This document shows, one piece after another, positions 1 through 5,927 of a stretch of 8,730 nucleotides of DNA. Positions within the stretch are counted from its first letter, which is position 1. Each line of letters starts with the position of its first letter. This stretch comes from Candidatus Binatia bacterium (GTDB lineage Bacteria; Desulfobacterota_B; Binatia; UBA9968). The translations under genes were made by a program, and so were the position numbers. The stretch lies in the NCBI GenBank assembly GCA_025922795.1, contig JAICHC010000078.1, forward strand, positions 1 through 8,730, written 5' to 3'. The notes beneath the pieces are model-generated. The model did no database searches and was not told the origin of the DNA. It was given only the letters and a program-made list of their open reading frames with translations.

Positions 1-648
1 GGCTGCACCGAGCTGGCGCCGGTCGTGTCGGTGAATGTTCCGGACGTGCTCGATGGCAAGGAGAAGCAAGTCGGCCATAAGCCGGGAAGCGTCGGCCATC
101 CGATTCCGGGGGTGATCGTCAAAGTCGTCGAGCCGGATTCCGAACGACCGATGGCGCCGGGTGAAGAGGGACTGCTGCTGGTTAAAGGGCCGAACTTGAT
201 GCTCGGATATCTCGGCCAAGAGCAACTCAGCGACCAATCCCTGCGCGACGGCTGGTACGTGACGGGCGACATCGCTGCGGTCGACGAGGACGGATTCATA
301 ACAATCACCGACCGGATTTCGCGTTTTAGCAAGATCGGCGGTGAAATGGTGCCGCATATGAAAATCGAAGAGGTCATCAATGCAGCCCTGGGCAGCGCCG
401 CCTCGGTGGTCACCGCTCTACCCGACGAGCAGCGCGGCGAGAAACTGATCGCCTTCTACGCGCAAAACGGTATGCCTAAGGAAGAGCTTTGGGAAAAACT
501 GAATCACTCCGAGTTGCCGAAGCTTTGGATACCCAAGCGGGAAAATCTTTACATGATTGATTCGCTGCCTCTCCTCGGCTCGGGCAAGATCGACTTGAAA
601 ACCGTCAAGGCCATGGCATGGGAGAAGAATCGAAACTCGCTTTCATGA
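1..648 (+). CDS. AMP-forming acyl-ACP/acyl-CoA synthetase, C-terminal part (5' end outside window)
   Basis: The reading frame is open from the first base, so this is the 3' end of a longer gene; the GTG at 25 is unlikely to be the true start. Numbering from base 1, the fragment opens with GCTELAPVV, which matches the YGxTE (A5) adenylate-binding motif. It continues with GWYVTGD (Asp about 90, ribose contact), the hinge region DRISRFSKIGGEMVPH, and the C-terminal catalytic lysine in LGSGKIDLK (Lys about 196). These are the hallmarks of the ANL superfamily, which activates a carboxylic acid with ATP to an acyl-adenylate. The GGEMVPHMKIEE stretch resembles the synthetase half of Aas-type acyl-ACP synthetase/2-acylglycerophosphoethanolamine acyltransferases, which recycle fatty acids into membrane lipid. 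The missing N-terminus would show whether acyltransferase and transporter domains are fused. The stop is at 646-648, and about 120 bases separate it from the next ORF, so it may or may not belong to the following operon. The family is secure; the Aas-like subtype is inferred. Confidence 0.85.
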   Translation, partial: GCTELAPVVSVNVPDVLDGKEKQVGHKPGSVGHPIPGVIVKVVEPDSERPMAPGEEGLLLVKGPNLMLGYLGQEQLSDQSLRDGWYVTGDIAAVDEDGFITITDRISRFSKIGGEMVPHMKIEEVINAALGSAASVVTALPDEQRGEKLIAFYAQNGMPKEELWEKLNHSELPKLWIPKRENLYMIDSLPLLGSGKIDLKTVKAMAWEKNRNSLS

Positions 649-766
649 AGACCGTCCTGCGCGTTCCTGGCAGATCTCGCAAATTGATAAAAAAGTCTGA
701 TCTCAGGCGTTGGGCTTCGCTGCGGACGTATTAAAAGAGTACATTATTGCGAGAGGATTGAATGCC
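649..766 (+). promoter_or_regulatory. AT-rich gap, possible promoter region and leader of the downstream cluster
   Basis: This short gap is clearly richer in A and T than its surroundings, with AT-rich runs at about 681-695 and 729-748. A TTGATA (684-689) and a TATTAA (729-734) or TACATT (740-745) are present, but no pair has normal -35/-10 spacing, so I do not assign a defined promoter. A purine-rich GAGAGG at 751-756 is a plausible ribosome binding site for the ATG at 762 or 767. There is no clear terminator hairpin after the upstream stop. Confidence 0.25.
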
Positions 767-829
767 ATGAAGCCTATGAATTTTTTTGAGCAGGCCGGCA
801 GCGGCTGTCGCACCGGTGGGCAAACATGA
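767..829 (+). CDS. Candidate 20-residue leader peptide or small ORF overlapping the next gene
   Basis: An ATG at 767 opens a 20-codon frame reading MKPMNFFEQAGSGCRTGGQT. Its TGA (827-829) overlaps the ATG (826-828) of the fusion gene as ATGA, the classic arrangement for translational coupling. GAGAGG lies about 10 bases upstream, a better Shine-Dalgarno match than the GGTGGG in front of the fusion gene itself. The peptide has one cysteine and a Gly-rich tail and contains a run of seven T (781-787) coding Asn-Phe-Phe. I do not recognise it. It could be a coupling or leader ORF, a small modified peptide, or chance; frames this short occur often at random. An even shorter frame (ATG CCA TGA at 762-770) overlaps its start. 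Confidence 0.3.
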   Translation: MKPMNFFEQAGSGCRTGGQT

Positions 830-2697
830 TTTCCGTCGCGCGAATCACCCAAGCTTTCCAGGACGCAACGCGGCAGTTTTGCGACTCGGAGGAATATCAA
901 GATCTCGTGTCCGGACACGCCGCTCCCGACGCCGCCCGCGAGTTTGTGCGCAACGTTTTTCGCACCCACTATCTCTCCTCGCATATCGTCGCGCTCTGCT
1001 TCGCTTCCCTGCCGTCGAGCGCCGCAGAGCTGCTCAGAGAAAATCTCGTGGAGGAAATGGGCCGCTCGGACGACGAGCAGCCGCATTCGGCCCTGCTCCT
1101 GGAATTAGCGCAGGGTGTCGGCTTTACTCAGAACGAAATTGACAGCCTGGTTGCCGATGCGCGCCAACGGGTCGCGCTTTTCTGCGCCACCCGCGTGCCG
1201 GTGGCGACCCTGCGCGAGCTTTGCCTCGCCGTGCTGCTCGAAACCATGAGCTTTGAGTTTATGCTGTCGCGCTGTTCGAGCGAAATAGCCGCCGCCTTGA
1301 CCGATCGCTACGGCTTTGCAAAACCGGCGTTGCATTGGTTTGAGCTGCACTCGGAAGTCGACCTCCGCCATGCCCAAGAAGGTGTGACGGTCATCCAGGA
1401 TTATTTGAGTTTTCATCAAATCTCCGACGCGTTGTTTGAACAGATCGCCAAAATTACCCTGGGCGACAACCTTTTCGTGCGTCACTATTTTCCGCCGGGC
1501 TCCAGACAGCGTACTCGGACCCGCGCGGCGCCGGCGAAGGTCAGGCGCGTCGAGTCAGTGACAATTTACCAACTGCACATTCCATTCCATCAGACTTTTC
1601 GCCATGCACTGCAGAACCGCGAGGATAGCGACGCGGTGATCGTGAAGATTACGGACCACAACGGTATGAGCGGTTACGGTGAGAGCCTGCCGCGCCCCTA
1701 TGTCACCGGTGAGACCACTGAAGCCATGATCGAGCGCATTCGCGAGCGGCTCGCGCCAAGGATTTTCGCCGAATCATTCGCGCCCGGGTGGGAAACGTTC
1801 GAATATCTTCAAACGGTCATGCCGGAGTGGACGAAAAGCGGCGAACAACAGAGCAGCCCGGTTGCATGGAACGCCGCCTTCTGCGCCGTGGAACTGGCGC
1901 TGCTCGACTGGAGCCTGCGAGCGGATCATTGCGCGCTCGCCGATTTGCTGCCGCCTGCGCGATATGAAGTCGTTTACAGCGGGGTGATTTCGGCGGATAC
2001 GCCCAAAGACGCCGCTGCGCTCGCCAGGAGATTGAGCCGATTTGGCGTACACCAGATCAAAGTGAAAGTCGGCACGCCGGACGACGCTGCACGGCTCGAG
2101 GCGGTGCGGAAGGCGGTTGGCGAGAAGGTCGAACTGCGCGCCGACGCCAATGCCGCCTGGCAAGCGGACGAGGCGATCGAACAATTACGGCGCTTGGCGC
2201 GATTCAAATTGCGGTCGATCGAACAGCCTGTGAGCGCTGCCGATCTCCTCGGAATGAAGCGGGTGCGCGACGAAAGCGGCGTTCCGATCATGGCTGACGA
2301 GTCCATCGTCACAGTCGACCAGGCGCGCCGGCTGATCGAACTCGACGCCTGCGATTATTTCAATATCCGTCTCTCCAAATGCGGCGGTTTGAGCGGCAGC
2401 CTCGCGATCGCCAGGCTGGCGCAGGAAAACGGGGTCCAGCTTCAAGTCGGCGCCCAGGTGGGCGAAACCGGTATTCTGTCCGCAGCGGGACGAACCTTCG
2501 CAGCGCACTTGCCGGCGTTGGCGTGGGCCGAAGGCTCCTTCGGCACATGGCTGCTGACCGAGGATGTGACGTTTGAAAACGCCGCTTTCGGCTTCGGCGG
2601 GCGCGCGCCGCTTTTGAGAAGCCGCGGCCTCAGCGTCACCGTGAAGGAGGACGTCTTGGAACGCCTCGCCGTCGCGAAGGTGGATCTACGCCGGTAG
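826..2697 (+). CDS. Fusion of heme-oxygenase-like di-iron domain and muconate-cycloisomerase-type enolase-superfamily domain
   Basis: Residues 1 to about 225 form an all-helical heme-oxygenase-like di-iron domain (the group with CADD, SznF, UndA and BesC). Candidate metal ligands are Glu77 in NLVEEMG, His87, Glu139 in LLETM, and the last helix pattern His175-x3-Asp179-x2-His182. An Arg/Ala-rich linker (about 226-242) leads to an enolase-superfamily domain (about 243-610) of the muconate-lactonizing subgroup. There, KVK at 412-414, metal ligands Asp440 (RADAN), Glu466 (IEQP) and Asp491 (ADES), and the opposite catalytic Lys518 (LSKCGG) are all present. Family knowledge predicts O2-dependent oxidation or C-C cleavage for the first half, and proton abstraction next to a carboxylate (cycloisomerisation, epimerisation or o-succinylbenzoate synthase-like chemistry) for the second. 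No Asp-x-Asp typical of dipeptide epimerases is seen near strand eight (AEGSFGTWLL). ATG 826 is chosen because the frame has a stop at 787 and the domain begins right there. The GH3 gene follows after five bases. Substrates are unknown. Confidence 0.88.
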   Translation: MISVARITQAFQDATRQFCDSEEYQDLVSGHAAPDAAREFVRNVFRTHYLSSHIVALCFASLPSSAAELLRENLVEEMGRSDDEQPHSALLLELAQGVGFTQNEIDSLVADARQRVALFCATRVPVATLRELCLAVLLETMSFEFMLSRCSSEIAAALTDRYGFAKPALHWFELHSEVDLRHAQEGVTVIQDYLSFHQISDALFEQIAKITLGDNLFVRHYFPPGSRQRTRTRAAPAKVRRVESVTIYQLHIPFHQTFRHALQNREDSDAVIVKITDHNGMSGYGESLPRPYVTGETTEAMIERIRERLAPRIFAESFAPGWETFEYLQTVMPEWTKSGEQQSSPVAWNAAFCAVELALLDWSLRADHCALADLLPPARYEVVYSGVISADTPKDAAALARRLSRFGVHQIKVKVGTPDDAARLEAVRKAVGEKVELRADANAAWQADEAIEQLRRLARFKLRSIEQPVSAADLLGMKRVRDESGVPIMADESIVTVDQARRLIELDACDYFNIRLSKCGGLSGSLAIARLAQENGVQLQVGAQVGETGILSAAGRTFAAHLPALAWAEGSFGTWLLTEDVTFENAAFGFGGRAPLLRSRGLSVTVKEDVLERLAVAKVDLRR

Positions 2698-2702
2698 GCT
2701 CT

Positions 2703-4358
2703 ATGGACCTGCTCATCAAAGCTGCGGCATTCGTCACCCGCCGCCAATGGACCCGCTGGGACAAACTTACGGGCAAGCCGCAGGAAGTCCAGGACCAGCT
2801 GCTCCGCAACGTCATCGGGCGTAATCGCGCGACGCGCTTTGGCCGCGATCATGGCTTCGGCACGATCCGCTCTTTAGCCGACTATCGGCAACATGTGGCT
2901 ATCGCCGATTACGAGCGCGTGCGTCCCTATGTCGAGCTTCTCAAAAGTGGCGAATCGAACGTGCTGACGGCAGAGCCGGTTGTCATGTTTACCATGACCA
3001 GCGGCAGCACGGGCGACCCCAAATTGATTCCCGTCAGCGTAACCGCGCGAGAGAATCATCGGCAATTGACGCGGCTCTGGTACTATCGAGCGCTGCTCGA
3101 CCATCCCAATCTTTTTACCGGCAAGCTGGTCGGTATCGTCAGCCCCGCCATCGAGGGGCGCACGCCCGGCGGGATCCCCTTCGGCGCTGCATCTGGTTTG
3201 ATTTACCAGAGCAGCCCGCGCTGGATTCAGAACGCTTATGCCGTTCCCTATGAGGCTTCCCGAGTCAAAAACTTCGAGTCAAAGTATTACCTGATCATGC
3301 GGCTGGCCTTGGAACACGACATCTCGTTTTTCGGCACCCCCAATCCGAGCACGATCCTCAAGCTCGTCGAGACCGTCAATCGAAATAAGAGCGAGATGAT
3401 TCAAGACATCCGCGACGGCACCATCAATCCCAATTGCGAATTGCCGCCTGAATTGGCTCGGGTGCTTGGGCGGCGCCTCGCCAAGAACCCCACACGCGCG
3501 AGGAGACTGGAATCCTTAATCAAGGCCGACGGAACGCTCCGCCCCAAAGAATACTGGCCGAGGCTGCAGCTCATCGGTTGCTGGAAAGGCGGCAGCGTCG
3601 GCCTGCGCTTGAAAGAATTCGCTCGATGGTTTGGCGAAGCGGCGCCGGTGCGCGATCTCGGATACATGGCGAGCGAGGCGCAGATCACCCTGCCCATCTC
3701 CGATTCGGGGTCGGCAGGCATTCTCGCCGCCGATAAAAATTTCTATGAATTCATCCCCGAGGCGGAAATCACCGCTGCTCGCCCGACGCTTTTGACTTGC
3801 TCCGAGCTCGAGGAGGGGAAATTTTACTATTTAATCCTCACCACACCCGGCGGATTGTATCGTTACGACATCAACGATGTGGTTCGAGTCGCTGGATTCT
3901 ATAACCGGACGCCGCTCATCGAGTTTGTCCGCAAAGGCCGCGACGTGACCAGCATCACGGGCGAGAAGTTGCACGTCAATCAGGTGATCCAGGCGATGAC
4001 GCAGGCGGAGCGCACGGCGGGGATAGCCGTCCAGCACTTCCGCGCCTGTGCCGACGCGGAAAAATCTCTCTACGTTTTTTCTGTTGAGCTCGATGGCGTC
4101 ATGCCAAGCCGGGAGCGGCTGACACAACTGATCTGCGAGCTGGACGCCGGCCTGCAAGGACTCAATGTCGAATACGCGCAAAAGCGCGAGTCGCGGCGGC
4201 TCGGCGCTCCTGTTCTGTGGGTAATGAAATCGGGCTGGTTCGAGCGCAAGACCCTTGTGACTCTTCAAGGCGGCGGCCGCGACGTGCAGTACAAAGCGCA
4301 ACTGCTCGGCACCGTGCCGGAAGATGCAGGCGATATACAGTTGGTTGTGGAAGCATGA
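2703..4358 (+). CDS. GH3-family acyl-acid amido synthetase (adenylating)
   Basis: This 551-residue protein is a full-length bacterial member of the GH3 family (often labelled 'GH3 auxin-responsive promoter family'). The ATP-binding loop is TMTSGSTGDPKLIP (97-110), motif II is YMASEAQITLP (321-331), and motif III is GLYRYDINDVVRV (384-396). A C-terminal VQYKAQ (Lys531) corresponds to the conserved QYK of plant GH3 enzymes. Plant members make an acyl-adenylate and transfer the acyl group to an amino acid, as in jasmonoyl-isoleucine; the substrates of bacterial members are largely undefined. Lacking transmembrane segments, it should be cytosolic. The ATG lies five bases after the stop of the fusion gene with only a weak ribosome binding site, so translation is probably coupled and the two proteins probably share a pathway. 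Amide formation between a carboxylic acid and an amine is the expected reaction; the acid and amine cannot be read from the sequence. Confidence 0.9.
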   Translation: MDLLIKAAAFVTRRQWTRWDKLTGKPQEVQDQLLRNVIGRNRATRFGRDHGFGTIRSLADYRQHVAIADYERVRPYVELLKSGESNVLTAEPVVMFTMTSGSTGDPKLIPVSVTARENHRQLTRLWYYRALLDHPNLFTGKLVGIVSPAIEGRTPGGIPFGAASGLIYQSSPRWIQNAYAVPYEASRVKNFESKYYLIMRLALEHDISFFGTPNPSTILKLVETVNRNKSEMIQDIRDGTINPNCELPPELARVLGRRLAKNPTRARRLESLIKADGTLRPKEYWPRLQLIGCWKGGSVGLRLKEFARWFGEAAPVRDLGYMASEAQITLPISDSGSAGILAADKNFYEFIPEAEITAARPTLLTCSELEEGKFYYLILTTPGGLYRYDINDVVRVAGFYNRTPLIEFVRKGRDVTSITGEKLHVNQVIQAMTQAERTAGIAVQHFRACADAEKSLYVFSVELDGVMPSRERLTQLICELDAGLQGLNVEYAQKRESRRLGAPVLWVMKSGWFERKTLVTLQGGGRDVQYKAQLLGTVPEDAGDIQLVVEA

Positions 4359-4392
4359 ACGCGAGCCGATGACCACTCCAAGTTGATGCCGC

Positions 4393-4836
4393 ATGCACGG
4401 ACCGGTTCTGGCGTTTCTGACCGCACTTTTTTTGCTTCGTGTCCTGGGTCAAGTGCTCGTGGTATTCTTTTCAGTTGCCTGGCTGCCCGCGGCAGAGCAC
4501 TGGTTTTCGGGTCTGATTCCCTATCCCATCCTTCTTAGCATTCAGCTGATCATGTTAGTCGGTATGGTCAAAATCGCCGCCGACGTATGGAGCGGCGGAG
4601 GCTTGTTCGCCGATCCACGGCCCTCCTGGTCGCGCTTTCTGGTCATCCTCAGCGCAATTTATGCGGGCAGCATGGTGCTGCGCTATACTTTAACTATGAT
4701 TTACCAACCCGACATGCGCTGGTTCGGCAGCACGATACCGATTTTTTTCCACTTTGTGCTCGCCGGCTTTTTGTATGTCTGGGGAAAGTTCCATTCTAAC
4801 TCCGGCATATTTGCAAGGATTAACCGCTCGTGTTAA
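4393..4836 (+). CDS. Small four-helix integral membrane protein, unknown function
   Basis: The 147-residue product has four hydrophobic segments, at about residues 5-30, 42-64, 81-103 and 113-131, with short polar loops and a basic C-terminal tail. Conserved-looking positions include LRVLGQ (15-20) in the first helix, IPYP (42-45) at the start of the second, FADPRP (72-77) in the loop before the third, and RWFGSTIPIFFHF (109-121) leading into the fourth. An in-frame stop at 4384-4386 makes ATG 4393 the earliest start. It lies 34 bases after the GH3 stop and 24 bases before the radical SAM gene on the same strand, so co-transcription is likely. It is too short and too different to be the biotin transporter BioY. 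I cannot assign a family; anchoring or transport of the cluster's product are guesses from position only. Confidence 0.75.
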   Translation: MHGPVLAFLTALFLLRVLGQVLVVFFSVAWLPAAEHWFSGLIPYPILLSIQLIMLVGMVKIAADVWSGGGLFADPRPSWSRFLVILSAIYAGSMVLRYTLTMIYQPDMRWFGSTIPIFFHFVLAGFLYVWGKFHSNSGIFARINRSC

Positions 4837-4851
4837 AAACTGGCTGACTTC

Positions 4852-4857
4852 GGAGGT
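4852..4857 (+). promoter_or_regulatory. Strong ribosome binding site of bioB
   Basis: GGAGGT, a near-perfect Shine-Dalgarno sequence, sits four bases before the ATG at 4861. It is the strongest such site on the plus strand of the window and fixes the start of the biotin synthase gene over the overlapping frame at 4754-4969. It also suggests that this gene is translated independently of its upstream neighbour. Confidence 0.7.
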
Positions 4858-4860
4858 AGA

Positions 4861-5841
4861 ATGCAATTTCAGCAGTTGGCCGACAAAGTACTTCAAGGTG
4901 TCCTCCCGGACCGAGAAGAGTTGCACGCCGTGCTGGCGGCAACGGACGAGCAATTACCCAACCTTCTGAGCGCGGCCTTCAAAGTGCGCCATCATTATTT
5001 CGGCAAACGTGTGCAGATCCATGTCCTGCAGAACGCCAAAAGCGGACTGTGCCCGGAAGATTGCCACTATTGCTCCCAGTCGTCGGTTTCCGGTGCGCCC
5101 ATCGATCGCTATCCTTTCATGGCCAAAGATCAATTGGTGAAACGGGCCAGACAAGCGAAAGCCGCGGGCGCGGTACGTTTCTGCATCGTCAACAGCGGCC
5201 GCGGCCCGACCGGCAAAGAGATTGATGACATCGCCGAAGCGGTGCGCGAGATTCGCCGGGAAACCGGCATGAACGTTTGCTGCTCGCTGGGCTTGATGAA
5301 CGAAGACAAGACTCAGAAGCTCAAAGAAGCCGGCGTCGGCCGCGTCAACCATAACTTGAACACGAGCCGCTCTTATCATCCGAAGATCGTCACCACTCAC
5401 ACCTACGACGACCGCGTGGCTACCCTCGACAGCGTCAAACACGCCGGCATCGGAACTTGTTCCGGAGGCATCATCGGCATGGGCGAGAGCGACGAGGATA
5501 TCATCGACCTGGCGCTGACGTTGCGCGCCATGGAGATCGACTCGATCCCGGTCAATTTTTTGAATTCGATTCCGCAAACTCCCTTCGAGACTAAACGCGA
5601 GCTTACGCCGCAGCGCTGTTTGAAAACCCTGTGCCTGTTTCGCTTCGTCAACCCCGATAAAGAAATCCGCGTCGCCGGCGGCAGAGAAGTCAACCTGCGC
5701 TCGCTCCAGCCGCTGGCGCTCTATCCGGCGAATTCGATTTTCGTCAACGGCTATCTAACCACGCCGGGACAAGGCGCCTCCGACGCCCACCGCATGATCG
5801 CCGACCTCGGTTTCGAGCTCGATGTGCCCGCTCCGATTTGA
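4861..5841 (+). CDS. bioB: Biotin synthase-type radical SAM protein
   Basis: This 326-residue protein has the normal length of biotin synthase, which inserts sulfur into dethiobiotin using one [4Fe-4S]/SAM centre and a sacrificial [2Fe-2S] cluster. The radical SAM cysteines are in CPEDCHYC (Cys64, Cys68, Cys71). The [2Fe-2S] ligands are matched by Cys108 (RFCIVN), Cys140 (NVCCSLG), Cys200 (GTCSGG) and Arg275 (VAGGRE). NHNLNTS (163-169), HTYDDRV (180-186), VNFL (231-234) and NSIFVNGYLTTPGQ (291-304) are further BioB signatures. Small departures are Val162 before NHNLN, where Tyr is usual, and QTP (239-241), where most BioB proteins have GTP. No other bio gene is in the window, so it may be housekeeping BioB in an operon of convenience or a paralogue serving the neighbouring enzymes. 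The family is certain; the exact substrate is very likely but not proven to be dethiobiotin. Confidence 0.93.
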   Translation: MQFQQLADKVLQGVLPDREELHAVLAATDEQLPNLLSAAFKVRHHYFGKRVQIHVLQNAKSGLCPEDCHYCSQSSVSGAPIDRYPFMAKDQLVKRARQAKAAGAVRFCIVNSGRGPTGKEIDDIAEAVREIRRETGMNVCCSLGLMNEDKTQKLKEAGVGRVNHNLNTSRSYHPKIVTTHTYDDRVATLDSVKHAGIGTCSGGIIGMGESDEDIIDLALTLRAMEIDSIPVNFLNSIPQTPFETKRELTPQRCLKTLCLFRFVNPDKEIRVAGGREVNLRSLQPLALYPANSIFVNGYLTTPGQGASDAHRMIADLGFELDVPAPI

Positions 5842-5867
5842 TTTTGGTTTTCACCGCCACTATCGCG

Positions 5868-5895
5868 TTAAGGGCGAGGGTTTACTCCCGCTTAA
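5868..5895. terminator. Imperfect inverted repeat in the convergent gap, possible bidirectional terminator
   Basis: TTAAG (5868-5872) pairs with CTTAA (5891-5895), and inner GGG can pair with CCC around a short loop, leaving an asymmetric internal bulge. It sits in the 86-base gap between the ends of bioB (plus) and the molybdenum hydroxylase gene (minus), where a shared terminator is expected. No T tract follows on either strand, so the assignment rests mostly on position. Confidence 0.25.
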
Positions 5896-5927
5896 GAATA
5901 CTGAACCATCGGGTCGTGCCGGCAAGC

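Noticed and set aside
781..787. Run of seven T as a rho-independent terminator for the upstream synthetase gene
   Set aside because: No GC-rich stem precedes it.
786..1142. A 118-residue plus-strand frame overlapping the start of the fusion gene
   Set aside because: It is Arg-rich with no recognisable domain and lies out of frame over a clear HO-like domain, so it is a shadow of the real gene.
826..1500. PqqC-like assignment for the HO-like domain, with the upstream 20-codon ORF as PqqA
   Set aside because: The domain has carboxylate and His metal ligands of the di-iron group, the peptide lacks the Glu-x3-Tyr of PqqA, and no other pqq gene is nearby.
3831..4394. A 187-residue minus-strand frame opposite the end of the GH3 gene
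   Set aside because: It shows no recognisable features and overlaps GH3 motif III and the C-terminal domain in the opposite strand.
4954..5577. A 207-residue minus-strand frame opposite bioB
   Set aside because: The plus-strand frame carries all biotin synthase motifs; the antisense frame has none and is a by-product of GC-rich codon use.
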